A stretch of 44,051 nt of DNA from a candidate division Hyd24-12 bacterium UBA6080 (GTDB lineage: Bacteria > Fermentibacterota > Fermentibacteria > Fermentibacterales > JCC-6): NCBI GenBank assembly GCA_002436025.1, contig DIXM01000010.1, positions 1-44,051 of the forward strand. The letters are read 5' to 3'. Shown here piece after piece: positions 1 to 7,581 of the stretch. Position numbers and translations under genes: made by a program. The notes beneath the pieces are model-generated. The model worked only from the letters and a program-made list of their open reading frames with translations. It was not told the origin of the DNA and did not search any database. Each line of letters opens with the position of its first letter. Position 1 is the stretch's first letter.

Positions 1-154
1 CGTCGTCCATCCCGGAACAACCGTCGATCTCATAAGATGTAAAACCGCCGCAGCTTACCGTAGAAGGGGCTGGAAAATCGAGGTAAAGGCCGTCGACTGA
101 TCCAGACGAAGGGATGACTGACAGGAACTCTGCGATCAGGAATATCAGAATCAT
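1..154 (-). CDS. Partial secreted protein, N-terminus only (runs off left edge)
   Basis: Reading minus from the ATG at 154-152 there are 51 codons without a stop up to the window edge. The translation begins MILIFLIAEFLSVIPSSGS, a short hydrophobic segment like a signal peptide, and continues with a Gly/Ser/Asp-rich stretch containing two cysteines. An AGGGA lies about 10 bases upstream of the ATG. The family is not recognisable from 51 residues. It lies downstream of the RNase HII-YraN gene on the same strand, separated by about 95 bases. Could be chance, but the leader-like start and the ribosome site support a real gene. Confidence 0.5.
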   Translation of the reverse strand, partial: MILIFLIAEFLSVIPSSGSVDGLYLDFPAPSTVSCGGFTSYEIDGCSGMDD

Positions 155-248
155 GGTGCTGCATCCCTGTTGGTGTTTTGAATATCAATGAATGTTGAGG
201 TGCGAATTTAACCGATCTTTCGACAAGGGGAAAGCCCGGCATTCAGGT

Positions 249-1220
249 TCATCCCTGAAAGGCGTTCTCGTACACTTCCACGGCGAAGGTGCCGGGGTAT
301 CCCGTAACGAGAAGTACATCGAACCTGCAGTCCCCCCTGAAGCCGGAGACCGAAAGCCATTCTGAGGATGCCGCAGTGATGCGCCTTCTTCGAAGGTTGT
401 CCACCTTGGCAAGGGCCAGGTGCTCACTGCCTTTCAGGGCGTGCTTCACCTCGATGAAGGCTGCGGTTCCGTCCCTCACCGCTATTATGTCGACCTCTCC
501 GTTCCTGGTGCGCCAGTTCCTCTCCCTGATGCTGAAGCCCCTTCCCTGCAGCCAGTCCGCAGCGAATTCTTCGGCCAGGCGCCCCGCGTTGGGTGGCGTG
601 TCGTGAAACAACCCGTCCCCCGTCTCGAACTTGAGGGGGGCAAAGGACATCCTGTGCTCGGGACACGGACCGTACCTTCGGATGGCGTCGATGTGGGCGG
701 CGGAACCGTAGCCCTTGTGCCCCGAAAAACCGTACAGCGGGTACTTCTCGTGGAGTTTCAGGAGCATGTCGTCACGGGTGACCTTCGCGACCACGCCTGC
801 AGCGGCAACTGAAGCGCTTTTGGAATCGCCCTTGACCAGAAAGGCACAGGGGTGAGAAAGGCCCGACACCGGGTTGCCGTCCACGAGGAAAACGGCACAG
901 GCCGGGGCAACCGGGTCCATGGCCCTGTGAAACGCAAGTTTCAGGGCCATGGCCATTCCCATCCGGTCGATCTCACCCGCGCTCACCACGCCTGTGCCAA
1001 GGGCCGTGGCGTTCTCACGGATGGCGGGGGCCAGAACCCTTCTTCTGGAATCGCTCAGAACCTTGCTGTCGGCCAGGCCGGGAAGGACGAAGTCGGCGGG
1101 AAGCACGACCGCACATGCGACAAGGGGCCCCGCGAGGGGACCCCTTCCCGCTTCGTCAACTCCGGCGAAGGGCCCTCGAAGAGCCCTGAAACCGGTGTCG
1201 TACGCGAAAATCTCACTCAC
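249..1220 (-). CDS. rnhB: Ribonuclease HII fused to YraN (UPF0102) nuclease-like domain
   Basis: 323 residues, two domains. Residues 1-198 are RNase HII, which cleaves RNA in RNA-DNA hybrids: the DEAGRG motif carries D22 and E23, and further acidic residues lie in FLVDGNP and KVTRDD. Residues 214-310 are a YraN/UPF0102 domain of the PD-(D/E)XK nuclease fold: GEVDII (D244) followed by IEVK (E257, K259). The two are usually separate neighbouring genes; here they share one frame with no stop or frameshift in between. It is the last gene of the ffh-rpsP-khpA-rimM-trmD-rplS run, 12 bases after rplS. YraN's role is unsettled in general, so the combined function is inference. Confidence 0.93.
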   Translation of the reverse strand: MSEIFAYDTGFRALRGPFAGVDEAGRGPLAGPLVACAVVLPADFVLPGLADSKVLSDSRRRVLAPAIRENATALGTGVVSAGEIDRMGMAMALKLAFHRAMDPVAPACAVFLVDGNPVSGLSHPCAFLVKGDSKSASVAAAGVVAKVTRDDMLLKLHEKYPLYGFSGHKGYGSAAHIDAIRRYGPCPEHRMSFAPLKFETGDGLFHDTPPNAGRLAEEFAADWLQGRGFSIRERNWRTRNGEVDIIAVRDGTAAFIEVKHALKGSEHLALAKVDNLRRRRITAASSEWLSVSGFRGDCRFDVLLVTGYPGTFAVEVYENAFQG

Positions 1221-1232
1221 CGGAACCCGGCA

Positions 1233-1589
1233 TCAGGATTGGAACGAACGCTTTTCCTTGATCCTGGAGGCCTTGCCGGTCTTCTCCCTGAGGTAGAAGA
1301 GCTTGGCCCTTCTGACCTTGCCAGCCCTGACTATCTCGAGGCTGTCGATCTTGGGGGAGTGCACGGGGAAAACCCTTTCCACGCCCACGCCGCCTGAGAT
1401 CTTCCTGACCATGAAGGTCTCGCCGGTGCCGCTTCCCCTGCGGGAGATGACAACGCCCTGGAAGACCTGGATCCTCACCTTGTCGCCTTCCTTGACCTGG
1501 AAGTTCACCTTCACGGTGTCACCCGGGCGGAAATCCGGCAGGTGGGTTTTTATCTGGGAGCTCTCAACGCTCCGCATCAACTGATCCAT
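1233..1589 (-). CDS. rplS: 50S ribosomal protein L19
   Basis: 118 residues, normal length for L19, a protein of the large subunit at the interface with 30S. The core sequence FRPGDTVKVNFQVKEGDK and the later SRRGSGTGETFMVRKIS and GVGVERVFPVHSP are family signatures. The ATG at 1589 has AAGGAG six bases upstream, inside the end of trmD, and trmD stops two bases before. The order trmD-rplS-rnhB is conserved across many bacteria. Confidence 0.97.
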   Translation of the reverse strand: MDQLMRSVESSQIKTHLPDFRPGDTVKVNFQVKEGDKVRIQVFQGVVISRRGSGTGETFMVRKISGGVGVERVFPVHSPKIDSLEIVRAGKVRRAKLFYLREKTGKASRIKEKRSFQS

Positions 1590-1591
1590 TT

Positions 1592-2332
1592 CTACTCCTT
1601 CGCACGGTCGGCCCGGTGCATCACTTCGCCGAACCTCTGTTCCCTGTCCTTGTCACTCAAACCGTCTTCAAGCATCTCCGGCCTCACGTGCCGGGTTTTC
1701 TCAAGCGCAGCCCTGTACCGCCAGGAGATGATCTCCCTGTGGTTCCCCGAAAGGAGGACATCGGGCACCTTCATCCCCCGAAAATCCGCGGGTCTGGTGT
1801 ACCGGGGGTAATCGAGAAGCCCTGTGGCGAAGCTGTCGCTTTCCGCCGATTCGTACCTTCCCAGAACCCCGGGAATCCACCTGAACACCGCATCGAGAAG
1901 GAACATGGCGGGAATCTCGCCTCCGCTCACGACAGTATCCCCGACACAAACCTCATCGGTCACAGCCTGCCGGAACCTCTCGTCCAACCCGCCGTAACGC
2001 CCGCAGAAAAGGACGATACTGTCCTCTCCCGCAAGTTCCCGGGTCAGCCCGATGTCGAGCCTGCGCCCCTGGGGGCTCAGCAGGATGACACGCGCATCCC
2101 GGTGCCAGTCCAGCGATTCGAGGGTCTCGAAGAGGGGCTCGGGTCTCATTATCATGCCCGCGCCTCCGCCGAACTGGTAATCATCAACGGAACCCCTGGC
2201 ATCGACCGGGTGGTCCCTGATATCCAGAACCGTAACAGTGACAATCCCGTTCTTAACCGCCCTGCCCACCACCCCGGTTTCCAGAAAGGTGGTAAAAAGC
2301 TCGGGGAACACGGTTGCCACCGCGGCTTTCAC
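1592..2332 (-). CDS. trmD: tRNA (guanine-N1-)-methyltransferase TrmD
   Basis: 246 residues. TrmD transfers a methyl group from S-adenosylmethionine to G37 of tRNAs, preventing +1 frameshifting. The trefoil-knot SAM-binding motifs are visible: LFCGRYGGLDER and VVSGGEIPAMFLLDA. The N-terminal VATVFPELF and the GGGAGMIMRPEPLFE stretch are also standard. Its start overlaps the rimM stop by four bases (ATGA), so translation is probably coupled. RimM and TrmD sit together in the usual 30S/tRNA maturation operon. Confidence 0.97.
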   Translation of the reverse strand: MKAAVATVFPELFTTFLETGVVGRAVKNGIVTVTVLDIRDHPVDARGSVDDYQFGGGAGMIMRPEPLFETLESLDWHRDARVILLSPQGRRLDIGLTRELAGEDSIVLFCGRYGGLDERFRQAVTDEVCVGDTVVSGGEIPAMFLLDAVFRWIPGVLGRYESAESDSFATGLLDYPRYTRPADFRGMKVPDVLLSGNHREIISWRYRAALEKTRHVRPEMLEDGLSDKDREQRFGEVMHRADRAKE

Positions 2333-2829
2333 AGATCCTCCAGGCCCTCCGGAAGCTCGGTCAGAACTTCTCGCGCTTCGTAGTCGACCTTTCCCAGGGC
2401 CAACAGGTTCATCGGCGCCCAGAAGGGTCCTTTCGGACCACTGAGAACCACCTGTGGGTTCACGGGGTTCCAGTCGACCTTCAGGACCGGGAACCTATGC
2501 CCGCGGGAAAGCACTTCAAAGCCCTCAAACAGGTAGACCGGCATGGGAAAACCCGGACCCGTCACCTGCCCCGGATGGACGAATACCTCTTCACCCTTCA
2601 GAGTCAGGGCGTCTTCCCCTGAGAGAACGCCCTTCATCTCAACTGTGACCGACACCTGATCCTTCTCACGCGAAGAGAGGACCTGAAGGTCCCGCTCACC
2701 GCAGTGAAGAACGGTTCCCGGGGAAAGGGCCGCGGCGCGACCCATGACAAAAACCCTGAGAACCAGCCTGCCACTCAGCCCCTGTGGTTTTTCGAAAAAA
2801 CCGTAGCAGACCAGACCCGAATCAGTCAA
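2329..2829 (-). CDS. rimM: Ribosome maturation factor RimM
   Basis: 166 residues, normal RimM length. RimM binds S19 and helps 16S rRNA 3'-domain maturation. The N-terminal RimM beta-barrel is seen in GLVCYGFFEKPQGLSGRLVL (a variant of the usual G-KPHGLKGE motif) and the C-terminal PRC-barrel in NPQVVLSGPKGPFWAPMNLL. It overlaps khpA upstream by eight bases and trmD downstream by four. The sequence is divergent, so part of the call rests on its position between khpA and trmD. Confidence 0.88.
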   Translation of the reverse strand: MTDSGLVCYGFFEKPQGLSGRLVLRVFVMGRAAALSPGTVLHCGERDLQVLSSREKDQVSVTVEMKGVLSGEDALTLKGEEVFVHPGQVTGPGFPMPVYLFEGFEVLSRGHRFPVLKVDWNPVNPQVVLSGPKGPFWAPMNLLALGKVDYEAREVLTELPEGLEDL

Positions 2830-3055
2830 TGATCTCTATGGTGGCCTTCTCGCCGTTTCTTGCAGCGGCGGAACGTACTATCATCCGCATCGCCTTCGCG
2901 ATCCGTCCCTCTTTGCCGATCACGCGCCCGAGGTCAGCTTCCTGGACCCTGAGCTCGTAAACGGTAACGCCCTCTTCATCGGTCTTGACCTCAACGCTCA
3001 CGCCTTCAGGGTCTGCCACAAGTGTCTTGGCAATGTGCTCAACGAGATCCTTCAT
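2822..3055 (-). CDS. khpA: KH-domain RNA-binding protein KhpA
   Basis: 77 residues starting MKDLVEHIAKTLV. KhpA is a small single KH domain that binds RNA, often with KhpB, and has been linked to cell division and ribosome or sRNA functions. The KH GXXG loop is GKEG in VIGKEGRIAKAMR. A longer reading frame extends upstream to 3247, but it overlaps rpsP; the start at 3055 gives the standard family N-terminus. Position between rpsP and rimM is typical. Confidence 0.92.
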   Translation of the reverse strand: MKDLVEHIAKTLVADPEGVSVEVKTDEEGVTVYELRVQEADLGRVIGKEGRIAKAMRMIVRSAAARNGEKATIEIID

Positions 3056-3090
3056 GTGAATCCTCCGGTTTCGGGTGTGGGTCGAATATG

Positions 3091-3417
3091 CTAAACCTGC
3101 GAGGTTCTCTTCTCTCCCTTGATATGCACAACCTCGGGAGGGGCTGCCTCCTCGCCGGCTTTCTTCAGGTTCCACTTGGCCATGGTGCCCGCGCGCTTCA
3201 AAAGGCTGAGAACGCCATCGCTGACCTGGGCGCCGTCGCCAAGCCATTTGAACACCTTTTCTTCGTCAACCTTGAGCTCCATGGGCTGCTTCAGGGGGTC
3301 GTAGTAACCCAGAACGTCGATGAAGCTTCCCCCCTGGGCTTTTCTGGCGTCCGCCGCCACTATTCTGTAGAAGGGCTGCTTTGCGCTTCCCATTCTCCTC
3401 AGTCTGATTCTGACCAA
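3091..3417 (-). CDS. rpsP: 30S ribosomal protein S16
   Basis: 108 residues. The N-terminus VRIRLRRMGSAKQPFYRIV and DVLGYYDPLKQP are diagnostic for S16, a 30S assembly protein. The start codon is TTG (3417-3415) with a perfect GGAGG six bases upstream. The C-terminal 30 residues, Ala/Glu/Lys rich, are the usual variable tail. It lies 19 bases after ffh, a common pairing. Confidence 0.96.
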   Translation of the reverse strand: MVRIRLRRMGSAKQPFYRIVAADARKAQGGSFIDVLGYYDPLKQPMELKVDEEKVFKWLGDGAQVSDGVLSLLKRAGTMAKWNLKKAGEEAAPPEVVHIKGEKRTSQV

Positions 3418-3436
3418 AAGTCACCTCCGTGTAGGG

Positions 3437-4768
3437 TCAGCGAAACAGACCCGGCAACCCTCCGCGGATCCCGGATCTTTTCATGGATTTCATCCTCTTC
3501 ATCATCTTCTTCATATCCCTGAACTGGGAGAGGAGCCGGTTCACCTCGGAGACCCGGGTTCCGCTTCCCATGGCAATTCTCTTCCTGCGGCTGCCATTTA
3601 TAACCTCGGGTCTGCGCCGCTCCTGAGGGGTCATGGAACCTATGATGGCCTCCATCCTGCCGAAGGAAGCCGTGTCCATGTCGGCCTCGGCGGGGCGCAT
3701 GCCCGCGGGCAACATGGCTAGTATATCACCAAGTGAACCCATTTTGCGAATCTTCTTCATCTGAGTGGCAAAATCCTCGAGCGTGAAATCGTTGTTCTTC
3801 AGTTTTTTCTCGAGCTTCAGGGCCTCCTGGTGATCGTATCCCTCCTGGGCCTTTTCCACCAGCCCCACAACGTCGCCCATGCCCAGTATTCGTCCCGCGA
3901 GGCGCTCGGCGTCGAACGCCTCGAGTCCCTCAATGCCCTCGCCCACGCCCACGAACTTGATGGGACGGCCCGTCACTGCGGCGAATGAAAGGGCTGCACC
4001 CCCCCTGGAATCGCCATCCATCTTGGTCAGGACCGAACCGGTGAAACCGGTCCTCTCCTGGAACTTGACGGCCACGTTCACGGCATCCTGTCCGGTCAGG
4101 CCATCGAGAACAAGAAGTATCTCTTCGGGCTTGACCGCGTCGCGGACCCTGACAAGCTCGTCCATGAGTTCCTGGTCGACATGGAGACGGCCCGCGGTAT
4201 CGACGATGACAGTGTCGTACTGCTGAAGACGCGCCTGGTTGATGGCTTCACGGGCCACAAGCACCGGGTCCGAAACCGCGCGGTTGCAGTAGAAACCCGC
4301 TCCCGCCTTTTTTGCCATTACCTCGAGCTGGTCAATGGCAGCGGGTCTTTGAAGGTCACAAGCCACAAGAAGGCTTCTTCTGTTCTTCTTCCGCGCAAGC
4401 CACCAGGCAAGCCTGGCCGCGGTCGTTGTTTTACCCGAACCCTGCAGGCCGCAGAGGAGTACCACATGAGGCGGGCTTCCCGTGAAATGAAGCGAGGAAG
4501 AACCCGATGCGAGAAGCTCTACCAGCTGGTCGTGAACGATCTTGATCACCTGCTGGCCGGGGGTGAGGCTTTTCAGCACTTTCCCGCCAAGTGCCTTCTC
4601 GGTGGCCTCGGATACGAAACGCCCCGCCACCTTGAAGTTGACATCGGCCTCGAGAAGCGCCCTTCGGATCTCCCGCATGGCGTCGGATATGTTGCCCTCG
4701 GTGAGCACGCCCCGCCCGCTCAGGGTCCTGAAGGTTTCTGAAAGCCTCTCCGCAAGCCTGTCAAACAC
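3437..4768 (-). CDS. ffh: Signal recognition particle protein Ffh
   Basis: 443 residues. Ffh binds SRP RNA and signal sequences of nascent membrane proteins and hands them to FtsY. N-domain at the start, then the GTPase: P-loop GLQGSGKTTTAARLA, DTAGRLHVDQEL, and TKMDGDSRGGAALS. The C-terminal Met-rich M domain ends with the basic SRP-RNA region (KRIAMGSGTRVSEVN, MKKMMKRMKSMKRSG). The start is GTG with GAAAGG seven bases before. It has its own promoter-like sequence at 4823-4851, so the rpsP-trmD-rplS run may be expressed from here. Confidence 0.97.
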   Translation of the reverse strand: MFDRLAERLSETFRTLSGRGVLTEGNISDAMREIRRALLEADVNFKVAGRFVSEATEKALGGKVLKSLTPGQQVIKIVHDQLVELLASGSSSLHFTGSPPHVVLLCGLQGSGKTTTAARLAWWLARKKNRRSLLVACDLQRPAAIDQLEVMAKKAGAGFYCNRAVSDPVLVAREAINQARLQQYDTVIVDTAGRLHVDQELMDELVRVRDAVKPEEILLVLDGLTGQDAVNVAVKFQERTGFTGSVLTKMDGDSRGGAALSFAAVTGRPIKFVGVGEGIEGLEAFDAERLAGRILGMGDVVGLVEKAQEGYDHQEALKLEKKLKNNDFTLEDFATQMKKIRKMGSLGDILAMLPAGMRPAEADMDTASFGRMEAIIGSMTPQERRRPEVINGSRRKRIAMGSGTRVSEVNRLLSQFRDMKKMMKRMKSMKRSGIRGGLPGLFR

Positions 4769-4822
4769 TTATGCGCCTTTCACTTTTGCAGGGGCACACC
4801 AAGGCCCCTTCGAAAGTACGCA

Positions 4823-4851
4823 ACTATACTTCACGGGGAAGCCATATTCAA
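4823..4851 (-). promoter_or_regulatory. Predicted sigma-70 type promoter for ffh operon
   Basis: On the minus strand, -35 TTGAAT (4851-4846), a 17-base spacer and -10 TATAGT (4828-4823). Four and five of six bases match consensus. The predicted start of transcription near 4816 leaves a leader of about 48 bases before the ffh GTG. Confidence 0.55.
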
Positions 4852-4870
4852 GGGCGTGGAAAAGCCCGGG

Positions 4871-5197
4871 CTACTCTTCCATGAGTTCAACTGAACCGTG
4901 TCCGGAAGGGCATGTCAGTGTTCGGTCCTCGGATGATCCATTGAAGATGTACCGTTCAGCAGACACCGGACAGACAAGGAGTGAGTCGGGTAGTGCGCTT
5001 CTGAGCATTTCATCGGTTGTCACCCGCTGCTCGTTGTTGTACTCCCAGCTCATGAGTTCGTATGCCGCCTTTTCCATAACGGCCCGGCAGCGGTTTCCAT
5101 CAAGCCGAAGCCTCATGTCCTCCATTGACATTGTCGTTTGTTCCCCGCAGGCAACCAACAGCAGCAATGCCGCAAAAAACAGCATGAGAAACCTCAT
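4871..5197 (-). CDS. Small lipoprotein with pilin-like paired CP motif
   Basis: 108 residues. The N-terminus is a lipoprotein signal, LLLLVAC, with the lipidated Cys at residue 17. The mature part begins with a charged helical region and ends with LLVCPVSAERYIF then TCPSGHGSVE. A Cys-Pro...Tyr...Cys-Pro-x-Gly-His-Gly arrangement like this is common at the C-terminus of some type IV pilin-like and pseudopilin-like proteins, but no pilin N-terminus is present here. Start overlaps the rpe stop by four bases (ATGA), indicating coupled translation. Function unknown. Confidence 0.75.
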   Translation of the reverse strand: MRFLMLFFAALLLLVACGEQTTMSMEDMRLRLDGNRCRAVMEKAAYELMSWEYNNEQRVTTDEMLRSALPDSLLVCPVSAERYIFNGSSEDRTLTCPSGHGSVELMEE

Positions 5198-5856
5198 GAC
5201 CCCCCCCTGAGCGAAGCAATCGATCGTGACGGATCCGACGCTCCGGTAATGAAAGTACCACTGGCGAGCATATCCGCCCCGGCCTCGGCCAGAACACCGG
5301 CATTAGCGTCAGTGACGCCTCCGTCAACTGAAACGTATGCCGCGCGGTTGCCGCAGGAGTCAAGTATTCCGCGAACGGCCCTGACCTTGTCCGGTGTGGA
5401 TGAAATGAAAGCCTGACCTCCGAAACCCGGGTTGACCCCCATCACCAGCACCAGGTCAAGTCTGGGTGAGAGCCACCTGACCACTTCCGGCGATGTGCCG
5501 GGATTAAGGGCGATACCCGCAAGGCAACCCAGCTCTCTGATCCTCGTGAGGAGCCTGTCGGGGTGCCTCTCGGAGGACTCGGGATGAATGGTGATGCACC
5601 TGCACCCGGCTGAAGCGAACGCGTCGACGAGCCCCGCAGGGTTCTCCACCATCAGATGCGCGTCGACCGGAATGGACACGGCCCGGCAGACTGACTTGGC
5701 GACCCCCGCGCCGAAAGTGAGGACCGGCACGAAAACGCCGTCCATCACATCGAGGTGAATCCAGTCCGCCCCGGCGGCTTCGAGAGAAACAGCGGCTTCG
5801 GCAAGACGCCCGTGGTCACAGCCCAGAAGGGAGGGTGCTACTACCATTCTCCCCAT
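5194..5856 (-). CDS. rpe: Ribulose-phosphate 3-epimerase
   Basis: 220 residues, a TIM barrel that interconverts ribulose-5-phosphate and xylulose-5-phosphate in the pentose phosphate pathway. Family motifs: VVAPSLLGCD at the start, HLDVMDGVFVP, DAHLMVENP, GVNPGFGGQAF, and VDGGV. The metal-binding His and Asp positions are present. The ATG at 5856 overlaps the end of the upstream PASTA gene by 16 bases; a second in-frame Met three codons later is also possible. Confidence 0.96.
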   Translation of the reverse strand: MGRMVVAPSLLGCDHGRLAEAAVSLEAAGADWIHLDVMDGVFVPVLTFGAGVAKSVCRAVSIPVDAHLMVENPAGLVDAFASAGCRCITIHPESSERHPDRLLTRIRELGCLAGIALNPGTSPEVVRWLSPRLDLVLVMGVNPGFGGQAFISSTPDKVRAVRGILDSCGNRAAYVSVDGGVTDANAGVLAEAGADMLASGTFITGASDPSRSIASLRGGS

Positions 5857-6608
5857 GTGGAGTCCGCCCTTCCACCCACGACTACCCTGACCGTGTCTCC
5901 GGTCTGGAAAACCGATCCCCCGGATGGAGATTGCTCGAGAATGCGGCCGATCTGCTCGGGTCCCTCAACAGGTCTCTCCTCGATGACAAGCATGTAGAGG
6001 CCCTTGGCAACCAGAAGGCTTTCGGCCTCGATGCGCGGAATGCCCGCCAGAACGGGAAGGCCTGTCCATCCGGTGCTCACCAGCAACCGCACGGTGCGCC
6101 TCACCGAAAGGCTCTCGGGGAACATGGGAGACGCCGCGATGACCCTGCCCTCGGGAACAACGGGGTGGGGAACCCTTGTTCTGCCTCCGTTGTAGAGCTG
6201 CCAGTCCGCAACCAGTTCCTCGGCTTCACCAGCGGTGAGGCCGATGAGCTGACTGGGCTGGTAAGGTCTGTAAAGGGGGCCGACATTCCAGAAGACGTTC
6301 ACAGGGGCGCCCCGGGGAACTTCGGTACCCGGTGCGGGATCCTGCCTGGTCACGAGCCCCATTGTCTCGAAATCACCGAATTCGCTCCACTCGCCGGCAA
6401 GGAGCAGGTTCCCGGACTCGATGACCCGCCGGGCGTCCTGCCTGGACAGGCCCACAACGTCAGGCACCGCAACCGGCGCGGATGAGTAGCCCATGGACGA
6501 GATGAAGACCGGGGTCCGGAAAGCGGAGGGCGCTGAAAGGCTTCCCGCAAGGAAACCCGTGCCGGCCCCCACCAGAACCAGAAGCAGTAACGCAGTAATC
6601 CTGTTCAA
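5841..6608 (-). CDS. PASTA-domain membrane protein
   Basis: 255 residues. One N-terminal membrane anchor (about residues 4-26), then three PASTA repeats spanning the extracytoplasmic part: VPDVVGLSRQDARRVIES..., LIGLTAGEAEELVADW..., and LAGIPRIEAESLLVAKG.... PASTA domains bind peptidoglycan fragments and are usually the sensor part of Ser/Thr kinases or of penicillin-binding proteins. Here there is no kinase or transpeptidase domain, so this is a stand-alone PASTA protein. Stand-alone PASTA genes next to rpe are seen in several phyla, where the pair often follows a PrpC/PknB or Fmt/PriA group; none of those is in view. Confidence 0.9.
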   Translation of the reverse strand: MNRITALLLLVLVGAGTGFLAGSLSAPSAFRTPVFISSMGYSSAPVAVPDVVGLSRQDARRVIESGNLLLAGEWSEFGDFETMGLVTRQDPAPGTEVPRGAPVNVFWNVGPLYRPYQPSQLIGLTAGEAEELVADWQLYNGGRTRVPHPVVPEGRVIAASPMFPESLSVRRTVRLLVSTGWTGLPVLAGIPRIEAESLLVAKGLYMLVIEERPVEGPEQIGRILEQSPSGGSVFQTGDTVRVVVGGRADSTWGEW

Positions 6609-6660
6609 AACGACCCCTTCAAATGAACAACCGAAATATGCGGAAGAACCCTCCGGAAAC

Positions 6661-7113
6661 CTACCCCTTGAGAAGCCGGTCCAACTCCACCCGGAACTCG
6701 GACACGTCCTTGAACTGCCTGTAGACCGACGCGAACCTCACGTAGGCCACAGGATCGAGCTCGTGCAGGAAGTCCATTATGCACTGCCCTATGAGAACCG
6801 CAGGAACCTCTTCGGGAGAGTCTTCGGTAACCCGGGATACAACCCGGTCCACAAGGTCCCGGATGTCGGAGGCGCTTATGGGTCGCTTCTCACACGCACG
6901 AGAGATGCCTTTCTCCAGCTTCATTGGATCGAACGGCTCCCTGGTGCCGTTGCGCTTCACGACGACCGGATAGGAGGTTTCGATGTACTCGTAGGTTGTG
7001 AACCTGTGCCCGCACTCGTTGCACTCACGACGGCGCCGGGTGGCCCGGCCCTCCTTCACGGACCTGGAATCCACCACCCTGTCATCGGTACTCGCACACC
7101 TGGGGCATTTCAT
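6661..7113 (-). CDS. nrdR: Transcriptional repressor NrdR
   Basis: 150 residues from the Met that begins MKCPRCAS, the usual family start. NrdR senses (d)ATP through an ATP-cone and represses ribonucleotide reductase genes. The zinc ribbon is CPRC...ECNECGHRF, followed by RFTTYE and the ATP-cone VKRNGTREPFDPMKLEKGI. The frame extends upstream to a TTG at 7149 with an ATG at 7119, but no Shine-Dalgarno sequence precedes any of these starts. A -10-like TGTAAT (7123-7118) stands four bases before the chosen ATG. No ribonucleotide reductase gene is in the window. Confidence 0.95.
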   Translation of the reverse strand: MKCPRCASTDDRVVDSRSVKEGRATRRRRECNECGHRFTTYEYIETSYPVVVKRNGTREPFDPMKLEKGISRACEKRPISASDIRDLVDRVVSRVTEDSPEEVPAVLIGQCIMDFLHELDPVAYVRFASVYRQFKDVSEFRVELDRLLKG

Positions 7114-7161
7114 GGGCATTACACTGATGCGGCGAGGGGGTTGCGTCAAGAGAAGGCTTTC

Positions 7162-7190
7162 TTGACGGCTTCAGCGCAACCGGGTAGATT
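7162..7190 (+). promoter_or_regulatory. Predicted promoter of the tRNA cluster
   Basis: -35 TTGACG (7162-7167), 17-base spacer, -10 TAGATT (7185-7190), followed by a GC-rich CCCGGG discriminator of the type seen at growth-rate-controlled stable RNA promoters. Transcription would begin near 7197, just before tRNA-His. Confidence 0.6.
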
Positions 7191-7202
7191 CCCGGGCACT
7201 GT

Positions 7203-7279
7203 GGTGGGAGTAGTTCAGTTGGTAGAGCCCTTGACTGTGGATCAAGTGGTCGCCGGTTCAAGTCCGGTCTCCCACCCCA
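7203..7279 (+). tRNA. tRNA-His (GTG)
   Basis: Cloverleaf with acceptor GTGGGAG/CTCCCAC, anticodon loop CTGTGGA giving anticodon GTG, and T arm GCCGG/CCGGT. The G at 7203 pairs opposite the discriminator C at 7276, the extra G-1:C73 pair unique to tRNA-His. The 3' CCA is encoded (7277-7279). Confidence 0.96.
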
Positions 7280-7283
7280 CGAT

Positions 7284-7358
7284 GCGTCCCTGGCTCAATG
7301 GTAGAGCAGCGGACTCTTAATCCGCGGGTTCCGGGTTCGAGTCCCGGGGGGCGTACCA
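7284..7358 (+). tRNA. tRNA-Lys (CTT)
   Basis: Acceptor GCGTCCC pairs with GGGGCGT using wobble pairs. Anticodon stem GCGGA/TCCGC with loop CTCTTAA gives anticodon CTT. T loop TTCGAGT is standard; discriminator A and an encoded CCA (7356-7358) follow. Lies four bases after tRNA-His, so they are co-transcribed. Confidence 0.95.
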
Positions 7359-7360
7359 GA

Positions 7361-7384
7361 GGGGGCACCGTAATTGGTGCCCCC
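7361..7384 (+). terminator. Perfect 9-bp hairpin between tRNA-Lys and tRNA-Arg
   Basis: GGGGGCACC, loop GTAATT, GGTGCCCCC. There is no T run after it, so it is not a standard intrinsic terminator. It may be a processing signal or a weak terminator dividing the tRNA transcript. Confidence 0.4.
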
Positions 7385-7397
7385 ACCCGTCTCCGAT

Positions 7398-7474
<77 letters not shown>

Positions 7475-7513
7475 CCATCGGTTCATCACCAAGTTCCGGT
7501 TCATCACCACCAA

Positions 7514-7527
7514 GGGGGGCACCCCCC
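7514..7527 (+). terminator. G/C hairpin after the tRNA cluster
   Basis: GGGGGGCACCCCCC, a tight palindrome without a T run, 39 bases after tRNA-Arg. Preceded by an 18-base-period direct repeat of CGGTTCATCACCA (7479-7491 and 7497-7509). Possibly the end of the tRNA transcript, but only the symmetry supports it. Confidence 0.3.
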
Positions 7528-7546
7528 GATCCTGAGCAAACAACGC

Positions 7547-7575
7547 TTGACAAATTAGTACTGCAGTAGTACTAT
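7547..7575 (+). promoter_or_regulatory. hicAB promoter with overlapping operator
   Basis: A consensus -35 TTGACA (7547-7552), exact 17-base spacer and -10 TACTAT (7570-7575). Within the spacer and the -10, TAGTACT occurs twice at 7556-7562 and 7567-7573, an 11-base period or about one helical turn. The arms also form the inverted repeat TAGTACT-N5-AGTACTA (7556-7574). A ribbon-helix-helix repressor such as HicB would be well placed to bind here. The hicA ATG follows only six bases after the -10. Confidence 0.75.
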
Positions 7576-7581
7576 CGTTGC

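Noticed and set aside
30..242. 70-codon open frame on minus at the left edge
   Set aside because: No leader, no family and poor composition; another frame (1-154) has a leader-like start and a ribosome site.
242..259. TTCAGG...CCTGAA hairpin at the end of the RNase HII-YraN gene as terminator
   Set aside because: Six pairs overlapping the stop codon and no T run; not convincing.
1616..2383. 255-codon open frame on plus
   Set aside because: Antisense to trmD and rimM, which have clear family motifs.
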